From assembly GCA_001939145.1 (NCBI GenBank), contig LSRX01000806.1:145500-209499 (forward strand): 64,000 nt of DNA, read 5' to 3'. Shown here piece after piece: positions 1-14,100 of the stretch. The notes under the pieces were generated by a model. The model saw only the letters and a list, made by a program, of their open reading frames with translations. It did no database searches and was not told the DNA's origin. Within the stretch, counting starts at the first letter, position 1. Each line of letters begins with the position of its first letter. This DNA comes from Symbiodinium microadriaticum. Taxonomy: Eukaryota; Sar; Dinophyceae; Suessiales; Symbiodiniaceae. A program made the position numbers and the translations under genes.

Positions 1-770
1 CCCGAGAGCTCTCGAGAACCGTGAGACACGACCGCATCCGCCAGCAGTATCGGAGCTTGTGTCGCCGCTACTGCAGAGTGGCTTCTTGCCGATGCGGAGT
101 TCGGACTCCTTTGCAACCGTGCAGCTCTGCCCACCCCCACACATCCACGACCGCATGTCCCCTGTCGCCTTTTGTACGCACCCGGAAGGTATCCACACCA
201 ACCGATCGATCGCTTGTTTGAACGCCCTGCTCCACGCCGGGCAAGGAAGGTGGCGTCCCCCCTTATAGCCGACGCATCTTTGAAACGGACCGACGGCACT
301 TGCGCGGACCGACGCACTCACTTTAGCCTCCCCTCTGGTTAAGGGCTCAAGGGCCAGACAATACAATACAAAGTCCTTGCCGGTCAGAGGCCTTGCCGGT
401 TTGCAAACGCCGAGCCCCATTCTCGCACAGCAATTCGCACGAAGCCGTCCCCAGCGTTCAGCCGTACATGCTGATTGCAATCAAGTTTCCGAGCGTCGAA
501 GGTTTCGGGAACCAGCCGGGCAGCAAACACCACTACATCATCTGGCAGCAGGTCCTTGGTCGAGGATCCATGCTAAAGCGGATGCCTTGCCGAAATCCCG
601 GGAGCAGGGAGTTTCAAAGGACAAAGGTTGAGAGTTGAGGGCATGTTGCCCTTTTGCCTGGAGATGCCGAGCGTCGTTTAGCTCCGACACGAGCCATGGA
701 TATTGTCCTGCACTGGCCACGACGATGATAAATAGGCCCCCGTGCTGAGTTTCCTAGCTTCGTCTCGTGC
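1..770. other. Window start, no supported gene
   Basis: Several short open frames overlap on both strands, but none has a convincing exon with splice signals or a known motif. I see no repeat structure here. Confidence 0.4.
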
Positions 771-3700
771 CCTCAGATCAGCTCGGCTGTGTCCCTTTTC
801 ATCCGGTCGCCCCACAGCCAAACGAGCCGTGATGACCAGTCTGCAAGCGTGGACACCAGCATCTGTGCGGCTGGAGTGCCTTCACCACTGCCAGATGAAG
901 CTTTTGCCCATCTTGCAACTATACACCAGCCCACCTCCATTCTACATTGCGCTCTAGGCTTGTTGCCTTGGATTCCTCCAGAGCCTGGAAGTGGCAGCAT
1001 GCGCAGCCTTTACGTGACGTGGCAGGGAGAAGTCACTGGGGACCAGACGCCGGAGGACAACAAGGCCCCTCGCAGGAGCCACTCGATGGTCACAGCTTGG
1101 GTGACCTCCTTGCGTTGTGCTGAGACACGGTGCTGCCTGATCATCGCCTGTCTGCCTCCGCCTCGTCATAGTGGATCTGCAATCCGTGGTATCTGGAGCC
1201 AATGAAACCAATCACCAGAGCCACCTGGATGCCACAAACATTTCAGAAGCTTCCACCAGTAGCATTCAGTTCCATAGGCCGGGGAGACGAGTGTAAAGTC
1301 TAAACAAAATACAGCACAATTGTGCTGCTGTTGTGTTGTCCGTGGATTGCACTTCTCGCTCGGTTCGGCTGTCTGGACAGATTCATCGAATGCTCTTGTG
1401 CCTCGGTACTCCAAAAGTCTGGAAGACTTGCGTCTGGTTCGGCTGCCATGACTCCAAATTCTGGGTCTGCTCGCAAAATCTGGATCATGTTCGCTCTGGC
1501 CCGTTGCGCGCCTTCTGGTGAGCCACTGTGGAAGATCTGGCCTCGGTGCAGCCAAGGTTGGACGGAGACCGCCTCGAAGCGCATCAGCCTGCCTCTCGTC
1601 TCTGTGGGTTGCCAGCACGGACTGCACGTAGCCTCCCTTTGCCTCTGCGAGTCCAGGCGTCCAGACAGGAATCTGAAGCCTGAATCTTAGCATCACAAAG
1701 ACGCCTGTGCAGCACGAGGCCCAGCTCCCTGGGTTTTCCTGAATGCTCCCGGCATGGCATGCGAGCCTCGTCGCTGCAGCAGCATCAGAGCAGAAAGCCG
1801 AGACATCCGATTCGTTGTAGCGCCACTGAAAGCCGAATCTGTCCGTGGCCTTGCGAGTCATGGATGGAAGCGACTCTCCCGAGCTGATTTAGGAGCAAAG
1901 TGTTGCTTCTGAGCCTCTGATGCACAGTGCGCACATGCAGCCAGGGCAGCCGGCATGGCTCACTGGGCATGAACATGGAGCCGACTGTGTGTACTGCCGC
2001 TTTCGTAGACACTCTCTCATGCAGCAACGTCACAAAATGAAGCATAAACTCCTCTCGCTGCTAACTGCCAAGACGATTCCTCGAAGAGTCCGCCACTTGT
2101 TGCACCAGAATCACGTCTCAAAATCGCATCTGAGTGGGGTGCCGGCACCTCGAGGTCTCCCTCCGTCTCGGCCGTCATGGAGATGCCCCTGATATGAAGG
2201 CACTCCACATCTGCCTGACATCCAGGCTTTCCGTGGCTCGTGCATCTGCTGTCAGCCAAGTAAGCGCTTGGCAACTACGAGGACGGAAGGTGCCAGTTGC
2301 CACGCCTTGCTTTCACCACGAAGCACCACAGCTTTAGCTACCACGTGATAAGCACATGCAGCAGCTCGTTCATTGATTACGCCGTCACTGGGTCAACTGC
2401 CCCATCCACAAACTCCTGCCACTTCTCCGTCTCCTGCCGTTCTACCAAGCATCAACGCCCTGATGCAGGCACCTTAAGCCTCCGAATCGAAGGATCTTCG
2501 AGATGCCTTTCTTGCTGCTTCCTGTGAAGTTGGGAGCTGGCCTGGGGGAGCCGGCCCTGATGCAGGGCATTGGAGGCCAGGAGCCCGGTGTTGGAGGCGA
2601 CCCCTTCCTCGCCTTAGGTATCTGCACCAACGCTTCACAGCAAGTCAGCTCTGGGCGTAGGCTCCATCATATGCCGCACAGGTGCGATCCGTCACGAACC
2701 ACCGCCCGCCCGATGTGCTGTAGAGCCTCGGAAAAATGCCGAGGCGATTTCAGGGACAACTTGCCCGCTGCAGACTACTTGTAGCACCCGTCTGAGCTGC
2801 GAGGCCAGCCAGGGCCTGCGGCTTGCTGCCACAAGGCCTGCAGCAAGGCAGGCCATTCTAGGCACATGCGTTGGGGTCGTTTAAAAATGAAGCCGCCAGA
2901 AAGCTGACTCCCCGAATAGGGTGGGGTTGACTCGAAAATCTCGAAAGCCCCGGACAGCAAGCATGAGCTAGCCAAGTTAACAACATAGGCCATCCCGATA
3001 ACCTTCTTTGTGTGCTGTCGTCAGATTTTGGGATGTTGACGGTGGGATGATTTCAACCATTGTCACAACAATTGTTGAGAATCATGCCCGCTCACAAATT
3101 ATCAACCAGCTGTTGGAAGCAATGCCATCCTTCTCGCAAGAGCTGGATCATAATTATGCCAGTATCTGCCGTTGTGAAAGATCTACGGCGTCCGAGCCGT
3201 GCTTTGCCACACAGGACCAGGAGGAAATCATCCCTTGGACTTTGCCGCACCAAGCTCTGCGATCACAGACGGTCCAAGTTGCGCATGTTGCAATGGCCTG
3301 GCCTGGCCGCGCTCCAGCCGGTTCGGAACCTTAATGTATTCGCCTGGTCAGCTGTGCTCTCATGTGCCCAGAGCGACACTTCCTGCCCCCTGAGCATCAA
3401 TGCCTTGAAGCGCGACCTTTGAAGCAGCCTGCACGAAAAGGAGGCACAGCTGATCACTCTACTGACAGTGTTCGTCAGATGCCATCTCTCAGCGACTAGA
3501 TCCTTCGCCCCAAACCACCACATCCAGCGTTCCACAATGAGAGAAGCAACCGAATAACTCTCTCGCTTCTTCCGCTGCACATGCACGGAGCGATTTATCC
3601 AGAGTCTCTCTTTAACTTGGGGAGCGAGTGACATGGCCCACTCCATACACTGTCATCGCCCATTCATGCTACCTACCGCTTGCCACCATGCCTTACCTGC

Positions 3701-4270
3701 TGAACGGGAGCAGCTTGCCCACCCCCCCGCCCCCCGTGCTATTTGGATATGACACAGACCGTGTTGCGTGAACTTTAGGTTTGGTCTGCACACTTCGTGC
3801 TGGCTACATTGCAGGCTTTGGCAAGCACCTTCCGAAGTCCACTTTCAAGAGACTCTTACATTAAGGCATGCCACATGGATTGTGTTATCATTCATCATTG
3901 TCATCCCTCACGGTGGCTTGGATGAGCACGCATTCCGTGTGGTGTGAGCCGGATGTTGCAAGGGCGGAGCTTCAGGAGCGAGTTTTGAACCCCGTGCTGC
4001 CACAACTAAATGCTACAATAATGTCCCTGATGCCCATGGAACGCTTCTGTCTGAGGTCTGCATCCCACTCGGCAAGAAGGGCAGCTGATGGAGTGGCTTC
4101 CTCCGCCCATGGGTTTTGCATGGCAGCCTCAGTTTGCTTGACATGCCCAGGGCCAAAGGAGTAGGGGCAGCTAAACTTCCGTGACTTCCGTGGATGAGCT
4201 CGAGGGAGACAAGCTTGCGCCACTCCGTGCAACTTTCGTGAATGATCTTGGATGGCTTCCTAAGGCCTTT
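770..4270 (-). CDS. Exon-like segments of an unidentified protein
   Basis: A string of minus-strand segments reads like protein without stops and is bounded by AG/G acceptors or GT/GC donors. Examples lie near 4190-4262 (IIHESCTEWRKLVSLELI), 4000-4150 (KQTEAAMQNPWAEEATPSAA), 3500-3640, 3290-3410, 2150-2225 (DVECLHIRGISMTAETEGDL), 1880-2010, 1760-1860, 1600-1690 and 1340-1584 (ANMIQILRADPEFGVMAAEP). I recognise no family. The segments lie downstream of the calpain's last identified exon and on the same strand, so they could be C-terminal exons of that gene or a separate downstream gene. A separate gene seems slightly more likely, because the calpain frame reaches a stop at 5146. Exon order and phases were not resolved, so treat this as a zone of probable coding sequence rather than a gene model. 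Confidence 0.35.
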
Positions 4271-5145
4271 CGCAAGGAGGCGCACGGCTTCCCCGTTTCT
4301 TTAAGCCGGATTGTCCTTCCCTTGCTACAGTGCTCTATCGCGCATCGCTCTCCGAACGCCAGGGCCAGGGGCCTTCAGCCAGAGATGGCTGGGCGCGAGA
4401 TCCGCTCGGCGACGGGCCAGAGCTTCCTGTTCACAGGTGCAGGCCTCTTTTTTCGCATCCGGTTATGAGCCGGTTCTCTAGACTCAGAGGAAAGCAGATG
4501 TGAAATTGTTTGCTCCGACCGCGCATGAAACTCCTTGCTCCGACCCTGCATGCGCATGAAATGTCTACACCCAGACTCTGCGTCAGTGCACCAGGTGTGT
4601 CATCGTCGCGCTGCCAGCCCATATTGGGCTGGTGCAAGACTGATTAAGCTACCGTCCAGGCACAGACGCTCTTTCATAGATCGTCACAGCAAGAACGTTG
4701 TTGAAGCACCCACTGCCTGTTATTCAGGCTGTGAGCTCGCGTGGTTCAAAAAAGTGAGTGTGCCGTCTCAAACCGTATCATGTAATAATCAACGCAGGGC
4801 CCCTCAAGGGACTGCGCTTGGCATGCTGCCCTCATCATGCACAAGTGGAGAACAATCTCTCTGCCGGAAGCTGGGCTCTTCAGATTCCGTCTCAGACGTG
4901 ACATCCGCTCTCCTCTGCCTCTAATCTTTCTGCATCTGCACCACATCCGGGGCACCTTTCCAGAACGCCTTCCTGCAAGCAGTATGACAACGTGACCTTG
5001 AACTACAAAGCCACTCGCTTTTAAGTCTCAGATATTCTGACACGACGGCTAGAGGCGCATCTCACGATGGACTGCCCCATGTCATGCATGCTTTAACCTG
5101 CTATACTCTATAAAGTCGCACCGGCCTCAAACCACTGTTGCTTTT

Positions 5146-8100
5146 TTAGGGTTGACGGCTACACTCAATAGCCAATCGGGTGCACAAGGTGCGGCCGGGC
5201 AGCAAGATAAAGCCTCTCTCCATATTCGGCTTGAAGGCGGTGGGAAGAATGATGTAGGGGCCAGCTGTGTTCTCCGTCAGCTCGACATCCACGCAAAGCT
5301 GACAGGTGTGTCATCGTCTCACCCACAACTGTCGCGGTGCGAAATCTGCTGACGAGAACAGACCCTCGAGGTTGCGGCACCCACCTAGAAATCCTAGCAG
5401 CCCAGACCCTGAACTGCTGAGCGCCCCATGCCTCCCTATCGTAGGCATAGGTCGACGTGCCGCAGACTCCGTTTCCGGAAAGGCTGCGATCCCGGTAGAC
5501 CTGTCTGACAAATTCTGTCACGTGCCGTGGCAACACTGGCAGCAAATGCAATCAATCCAATCGTGATATGGCCGAGCTGCCCTGAAACCGATGGGGATCT
5601 CTTCGTCGCCGTCAAATCCACCACGGGAGTCTGCTTGCTCCAAGGTGAGGATGAGGTTCACCTGGGCTGACAAGAGAACTCATGCTTCGACTGCTTGGGG
5701 CATGGCCGAGGGGTTGCAGATAGCCGGGGCAAGAGCACGTCCCTTGACAATCAGCTGAATCTTGGGATTCTTCTCCTGAGCTGTTCAACATGCTTTGCCG
5801 ATACCTGCATGGGCAGTACATACCACACCAAGCTTCGTAGGTCGGAAAATTTCGACAACCGCCTCAAAAGCAATGCTCCAGCAGCATAGGGCTAGAGGGA
5901 GGCAGTCAACAACAGCAACGAGCCATCTCCTGCAAGAAATTTGCCGATGGCCTGCGGTTTCGCCCCTCCACTCAGAGTTGACGAAAACGCGGTTCCAGCT
6001 ATCATCGAAAAGTCGACAAATGTACCTCGGCAGGCGCGTGTGTGCTACGGGCTACCATCTTCACGGTCCCAAGACTAAATCAACAAGGTAATTTGCTGCT
6101 AGGTTGCACGCAGCGGTAGTGGTTCACGAAGTCTTCAAAGGCCATCCAGAAGGAGCCGTCATTGGCATTCACATAGCCCTATTATGCAGATTGCACAGAA
6201 ACAGCTTCCTCAGAGAGTGAGCTGCCACATTCAGTCGAAGGGCAAGCTTTTTCTTCATCTTCTGCGTCCAACTATCTTTGTCGCCATCCTGAGCGATCAA
6301 GGGCCGCAGCTCCCCAGCACCCCTTCGTTGCTGAGGGGGCCCTCTGCTTCCACTAAGGACTGGACACTCCACTTTCCTTTCCATTCAGTAGATCCTCAAC
6401 GTAGCAGCAGGGGATTTTGTCAGAAGCATAAAGAGCTGCAGCTGCTAACCAAGATGTCAGACACCTATGTGCGGAGCTAAATCAGCGAGGGGCCCCATGG
6501 ATTGCGCAGCTGCAGCAATCTGTTTCCCTCCACCTGCAACATGCAGCAACAGACAGTGCGATGGAAAAGCTCTGACCAAGCCCTCACCCTGTCAAGGCCT
6601 CCTCCACCCGCAGAATGGAATAGGCATGGCCTTTCCTGTGTTTTCAGTCCGCTCTCTGCCGGCTTTGCGTGGCTTCCAAAAGAAGCTTTAGGTCCGCCGC
6701 AGTTGGGTTTGAGGGCAATGTCTTCAAGAGAATCAGTTCCAGGCAAATTCAACAGCGAGCTGGGCTTACTTGCAAGATCTTGCAAGTGCTATGCTGGCTC
6801 TTCAAAACTGTGCAGGCGCATGGCTGTCTCCGTCTGATGAAACTCCGCATAGTCACAGACTCAAGTAATACACAGTCATGACGTGTTCGGTTGGGTCGTA
6901 AGGTCAACTATGCGATGAATGCTTTCCGAGGTTCACAATGCCCATATCACCTTTAACAGAAAGATAAGGCAAGGACAATGAAACTTACGTGCTTGCTGAG
7001 CAGAGGGCGCCTGTTAGGCGCGCGCATGCGCATCTCAGTACCCGGCTGATGTCCGTGTCCTTCCCGGATCCCGACCCGCAGCCTGCACTCGTGGACTCTC
7101 AGCAAGCTGCTGTGGCTGCTTTCGACTGGCCTAGCAGGTGGCCGTCTTTTGCGAGGCTAAGAAGTTTCGCCCACATCGTGCCGTCGTTGATTTCCTGAGC
7201 TGCACCAAGAGTACACCGGTCTTTATAGACCAGACCGACAAGACATTGTCGCTACCGGCCACACAGTGCTTGCAAGTCATTTAAGGTGTAAATGAGCGTC
7301 TTTCCGTGCAGCCTTGTCATGAAGGTGCATCTTCTCCCCAATGCCTCCTGTCAGTGATGGCAACAGCTTGAAGCACAGACGGCAAATGCATGGCATCCCA
7401 TAGCGTCGGAATAAACCAAGCGCAAATGATCGCTGCAAGGCTCCTGTCATATCCACCAAAGCATCGTTGACGAAGCCGCCCTCTATCGAATCGTAGCTGC
7501 CGTGGAGTTTGGCATAGGCTTTCCTTATTGGGCAGTGGGAAGTCTGGTTTTGGATGTTGCAGACCCCAGTTAAGGAGCTCGCTAAGGATCTACGGAGTCA
7601 GCTTGCAAGCACGCAAGTGCAGGCTTTCACAGGTTCGGGTGGCATGGCGCTTTGACCACCTTACGATGTTTGGTGAGGATGGGTTCGCGCTTTGTGCACG
7701 AAGCCCGGAATCCCGAATTGTACTGTAGTGGAGGCTCGGGTCGCGAAATGCTGTGAAGACAATGGTTTTTTCACTCACGAAGCATTGACTCAGAATCTGA
7801 TTTTAGACTTTGCCATCGGCATCCCATTTCGAGGCCCCGATCCCGAAAGCTAACCTCCTCAGCTCCGCTTCTTGGAAGGAGCAGGGGAATGTCCAGAAGC
7901 TCAGAACGGGCACAAAACTTCGCCAGGTTGCCAAAAAAGGCAGCCTCGCACCGTGTTTATCTACATACCCTTCAGCAGAAGCTTGATCTTAAAAGGCTGA
8001 GAGGCATTTCAAGCCCCACGACAAAGCTAATTCGGATGCAAGTGGAACAGAGATTCAAACATTTCCGTGACGAAACAAACTCACAGATCCTAACAGTCCG

Positions 8101-11100
8101 CAGCACCGCCCCAAACGTTAGGATCAAGCGGTCGTTAGGCCTCTGCTTTGGCACAAGCTTTCGGAGGCGGATGACACCACAAGACTGGCGGAGAGAAAAT
8201 CTGCCAGGTTGTTGTTCTCAGCCGCTTCCATGTTTGTCCGAGACAAACCTGAAGCACAAACACGTTGACGCGACGTCGACAAACAAGCTACCATGTTTCA
8301 GGTCTTGCATAAGTCTAGCCCTGCGTTCCGATCCTCTCGCACTTCTGCCAGAGGGCGATTGGCAAGCAGGCTGCGCTGCCAGCGGCCGAAGTACATGGTG
8401 AGCAGAGCCTACACAGTCACAACAACTACACGGAATGGGCTGCATGCAGCAGCCTGGCCTGCCGTCGATGCTCCCTCAGGTTCCCCATCAGCGCTCCGGC
8501 CAAGCGGCGCGTGCTCTTCTCACGCCTACGAACACGGGAGCACGCCTTCTGGCAGAAGAGCGACTAAGCTTGCCTGTGCTGCGCTAAAAGTGCAGCCCTC
8601 GCATCCCTCGAGCGTCCTGAAGACTGCCGTCTCTTCTTTTTTGGGATGTTGCGGCTGTGGGCGCTTGCTTTGTGCCGGCTGCGGCGCTTGCGGCCTGAGC
8701 GGCGGTTTCATAGAGTGCCTGGCTTACTGTTCCAGATGGCACCCGATGACTGATCCCCTAGGACTGCTGTTTCAAGGCGGCGGCGACTCGCTTTGGCCGC
8801 TCTCCTTATACAAACTTCACTAGCCGCTCTAGCATCACAGCAGCAGTGGTAAACTGTAAGCATGTTTGGCTATGCACAATCTCAGAACGACTGCTGCTGA
8901 AACAAAAAAGCCCGGCGAAGAAATCGCGAATAGCATGCAGCGAGGATCAAGCTTGGTGCTGGCGAAGCTGATCTGCGCATCGACAGCCGGAACCTGACAT
9001 CGACGGTGCGATTTAACTGATTTAACCTAGCTCTTTCGAGCATGCCACCAACTGCGGACGGGTCACCTTTTCAAGCAAGAATGCGCTGGGCGGCGCATAG
9101 CACATCTCAGGGACCTGCGTTAGGGTTCGCCGGCTATCGCAACATCGGCAGCAACAACAACAACAACAAGAAGAAGGACGACATGATGATGATACATTGC
9201 TGGCATGAGGTGCAGTGCCTGGTGCGCCGCCTCCAGCTGCAGCACTTTAGAAGCCAGGGTCGAAACTGCCACCACCACCAGACAAATCGTCAACAGCCAG
9301 GATGCCCAGAGAGGAAGCAACCCAGCAATGAAGTACCCCAGGATCCTCAGGAAAATCAAGAGCCCCACCATCGTCAAGCCTGAAGCTTGCAGCTGATATG
9401 CCGCTTTTGGAATCGCCAAGAGTCTGGGTTGCTGCTGCGATGGCATAGGTCATCTTCCCCAGAACTCGCTGGAAAGTTGTCACGACCCGTGGGCCATTGC
9501 CTTGCTGACAAGCCCCCGCGTGGGTGGCTGCACCTGTCGAGGCCATGACGATAATGATGCCCAGAATAGCGTAGCCCAGCCACTGATGCAGCATGCGGAT
9601 AGGCCTGGCAATGGCTCAATGCACGAAATGCTACAGCGGTCATCGGCAGTCTGACAGTCCTGTCAGCATCCAGAGCTGATAGCTCGGGGTGCGATGCGGC
9701 ATCCGGTCGGCTCCCGGCACACACGCACCTGCTGTGGCTTGGGCCGTCCAAGATTCACATGGGGTGACTGCCCGCACCACCGGCAACCCAAGGCACCCAT
9801 AGCCACCAAGTGCTGCAAGCGCTGCCAGACCTCCCGCGACTTCGAAGCTGCAGCGGTGCAGCCTGCCGGCAGGGTCCCAACCAAAGCCTGAAGTTAACAA
9901 GACATCAACATCAGCCTTGACACCAAGCTCTTCGGCTTTTCGACTCCACCGAACTGCAAATGTTGCGAACTGTTCACTTCATCGCCGCTGAGAAAACCTG
10001 ACTTGCCCGAGCGCTCATGGAGGCACTGCAAGAAACCACTAAACTACAGGGTGCTTGCCGCCGTCCCCGAGTGCGCGACCAGCTGTCACGAGTGTTACAG
10101 CGCAAGACATGAGGACCACATGGCCCAAAAGCAGCAGCGGTCGACCTGAAAGAGAAGAGCAAGGATCATCGCCTCTTCAGCATCAATCTCTCATGGCACT
10201 TCCATATGTACATATCAACAAGCACGAGAACGAAAGCACGTCACGCAGAGAATGTGCTGACTTCCCGGTTGCCCATCGAAAAGAGACGGTGAAGGACAAG
10301 CGCATGACGCCGAGTTGCTGCATAAAAGGCCAAACAACAGCAGCACGCTGAACACAGAAAGGGTCATGATGACCTGCATTGATGTCTTAATTAGCAGCAA
10401 GGATGTAGACTCCAAGAGCATCCGTTGAGATCTTGCACGTGTCTCGTGGTTGGAAACCAAAACGCACAACCCTCCTATTTCGCGTGTGAAAAAGGATGAA
10501 AAAGGCATATCCATAAAAGACCCGGGCTCCTGGACGTGGGTGCCTCTGAGGGTACATGTTAGCTACATCATCTTTACATCCTCTTCCGCCTCGGGCTTCG
10601 AGTCATACTGCTTCGGGACATGCTCGAGAAAAGGCACAAGCACCTGCAGTTGAATCGCACAGCCCATCCAATTCAATTCAGGCCATGGACATAATTAGCA
10701 TTCCTCCAAGACTTCTCATATCTTCTCATTCTCATCTAGTGGCAATCGTAGGGATGGAAAATATAGGACAATCTAATCGCTTCCAAGACGCGCTCGGGCT
10801 CCCGAGCATCCCTTCCTCAGGGTCTCCAGAGCCGTCAAAGACGAAGGGAAACCATGCCTCGCACTTGCAAGCCTCAACAAACCTAGCGGGGTGTCCCTGC
10901 TGGCTTCCTGAACAGACAAGGCTTCTTGCCTGGATCTTGTCAAAGAAAGCCAGCATGTGATCTGGAACCACCAGCGGGTCTTCCAAACCCAGAAGATTGG
11001 CAAACTGAACATACCATCCCAGCAATGCGAGGACGCCCCAGGCGCACAAGAAAGACCTCGGCAAGAGCTGCGCACTGTCTCCTCGGAGCATCTGTATTCA

Positions 11101-14100
11101 TGCAGGTGCATGCGAGCAAGCGGCACGGCCCCGAAGTCCGAAGAGAACGCTCTCATGTCAGACCATGGCTCATCAGCAAAGTTCAACCAATATGCTTGGC
11201 CTTACGAGGAGCCGGCACGGGCAAGGCGGCGGGGCAGGCGGGACCCGATGCTCAAGAAGCACTCAGACGCAGAACATAAAAACAAAAAACGCAAAGCTTG
11301 CGCATCTCACCCGCGCCACCGCCCAGGAGGACCTGGTTCAGCCCACAGCAACACAAACTGCACTGTGACGCTTGTTACGAAGTCCTATCCAAAAAGTGCC
11401 CCCACATGCAGCAACCTTGCCGCCCCGACACGCGGTCAAAGGCATAGCGAAGGCTGGCTGTGACCAGAAGCGAGCCAAGTGGGGGAGAGAGAAGACGCCA
11501 GCCGAAGCATCTCCAACGCAGAAAGGCGAGGGCGGCCAGTCCTCCAAAAGCCAGAGCAAAGGCTTTCGCCGGGCTGCTCCCGACTCCCGAGAGCCCGGGC
11601 GCCGAGCCTGCGGTCAAAGACACGAGGAGGCCCGCGGCCAGGCGCGGAAGAACGACCAGTCCTTGGCCGAGGCGAGAGGCGAGAGATGGCGAGAGGCGTG
11701 TGGCGCGCTAACTCTGACTGTTGGTGCCTGTGCAGGTGTAGCTCGCGGATGCACCAATCGCAGCACCGACGAGCGAGCAAAAGATAAGATAGAGCCTGTC
11801 GGCTGCAAGGACCTCGAGGATACGAGCTCAACACTTGGGAGAGGTGCTGCTGCGGGTCGCGGATTTGCGCCGAGGCACTACGAGGGGCAGGACGAGAAGT
11901 ACCAGCAGGGTGGCCAGACCCACATGGCCGTCCTCTCCAGCAACCCCATGCAATGTCACTACGAGTTCCCCAAGCATTGTGGTACTCAATACAATGAGGC
12001 TCTTACGTTAGTAGGACAGACCATGCAGGCGATCAGTGCAGCCGGCGGTTCCGCGCCTTTCGACCCTAATCGCCGTCTAGCCAGTCTTCTAACCATTTTT
12101 CGGGGCCAGTACGCCAAGTTGTTGGCCACCATTCGCTCTCTCGGGTTCTTCCCGGCGGTATCGCCATCTCCACGGATACATGGGCTCTGTGTGTGGGTCT
12201 GTGTGCGCTTGTGCTTTAGTTTTGTACCCGACGCTGCCTGGGGTGTGGGGTGTTGGAGTGGTCTCGAGATGTGGCCCTCGTGCGGTCTTCCAGTGGTCTC
12301 TGTGGTATTTCTGTGGGGTCTACGGGATCTACACGGCCAGCTCTTGGCACGGTCTTGCATGTCTTGTGGCCGTATCTGGGAGTCCTCTTCTGCAGCGATA
12401 CCTTAGGGCAAGCACGAGGGGACAGTGATACTCAAACAATCTCAAACTCCCTTGGCAAACTGCACCTTGCCGAGAGACAGGTTCGAAGGAGTACAGCAAG
12501 CGAGAGGACGAAGACAAAGAGAAACTTCATTACCTCAATCATGCTTCATCCGTCGAGCGGGGCGCGCTGACACCTTCCACAGGCCGCGTCCAAGATGCCG
12601 CGCTGCCACGCACCGCCAGCAGCGCTCCAAGAAGCACGGCTACCAATGCAACTGCATCCTTCGCCCATGAACTACGGACAGTCAGATCTGCTCAGACAGA
12701 GGACGTACAGCGAATGTGCAGACAGAAGGGAAGAACGAGCAGGTCGCTCAGACTACAGATGGTTCGACGATTCAGGCAACTTCGGCACACTCTTTCGCTC
12801 TCGCACAGGTATGACGCCGTGCAAAGCTCAAGGAAGGACAGCAAGGCACGTTTACAAGCGCGAAGCTCGGCATGGCCTGATTTGCTCTCTGCAAGGCCTG
12901 AGCCAAAGCACCAAGACAGCCAACCGACTCCTGCAGGATCCATCAACGGCTCATGCATTGATCATGCAGGCTGCAGAAGCATGCTCCTGATTGACGACTA
13001 CAAAGGCAGTGTTGGCCATGCGCACAGACGTCTGAAGCTACCTCCAGACCCTTCAAGCATGTCACCTTGTCTCATACCATGTGGAGCCTCAATTTATCGT
13101 GCACATGTAGTATCTGGAATGCTGGCCTCATTGCTTTAAACCTGCACCACCTTCTCCGTGACTCCATGCACATGGTTAATCATGGCGATAAAGCCAGCCA
13201 TGCCCGAGCTTGTCAGCTGCAGCGCAAATCATGTGTCGTGGATGGGGAGCAACGCGTAGAGTGCAACGGCTATGTGCAGAGCGCATGGTGCGAGCCAAGC
13301 GTCTCCAAGGCCTGAACCCATGCCTCCGTCTTGTTCCCCGAGGAAGCAAAAGCACATTGACTATACTTCACCGGGAAGAAGTCATCGATGGTGACATCCT
13401 CCAGAGAGGCGGCAGGGTAGACGATGCAACTAACCCTTGCAACAGCCGGCCTGGCACGGCAGTCACATTTTGATACTGCGCATCACAACCGCCTATCGCG
13501 GCGTTCCTGATAGACACCGTTCTTGTAGAAGCGTACGACATAGAGGCCCTTCGCTGCATCGTGGTAGGTGAACCTGAGCAACAATGTCCCACCGGCAGGG
13601 CGATGCAGCGAAGCCAACCCACTTTCGTATTTGCAGTAAGGTCAGAACAACTTGTCCACCAGCTTGTCTCGGGCGGACAAGCATGCGATGGCGGAGAGAA
13701 ACCAGCAGTCACCCAGCTCTCCTGTAGGTCCACGTAGCCACGCATTGTGCAATGCCTTACATTGCAGCCGTCCTTGGTGTATGTCATTGGGGTTGAAGCC
13801 GTCCAGAAATAGATGGACCTGAAACCATTTTGCCGCAACGCACGAAGCTTCTTGACACAGCTTTTCGAAGGCAACGCAATGCTGAAATGGCAATGTGGGT
13901 TCGCGCGACGCGACTTTCACGAAACGGAAGAGTCGCGAGCAAAAGTCTGCAAGACGGCGTATGTCTGGGCTGCATTCCCAGCTCAAGCCGACATTGATGC
14001 ACTTCGGCCCGTATGTCGTGCGAGCAGAATAATGGTGTCCTTCAGACTTTGCAGCCTAGCCACTTCATCACCGACTATCTTTCGGAGCCGCACGATCCTG

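Larger units (their letters stand above)
7524..13303 (-). other. 5.8-kb intron splitting the calpain core
   Basis: The exon ending at 13304 reads ...EAWVQALE and the exon starting at 7523 reads KAYAKLHGSY... . Joined in phase they give the family sequence W-x4-LEKAYAKLHGSY with no gap, so the 5780 nt between them behave as one intron (GA donor, AG/G acceptor). Every other intron placed in this gene is roughly 50 to a few hundred nt. The intron contains same-strand exons of a membrane protein (separate entry). The alternative is a scaffold misjoin that dropped a foreign segment into the gene. Confidence 0.6.

Noticed and set aside
11372-12406. 344-codon plus-strand open frame
   Set aside because: It is antisense to better minus-strand exon candidates, has no motif, and would be the only plus-strand gene. 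Its composition follows GC-rich intronic sequence.
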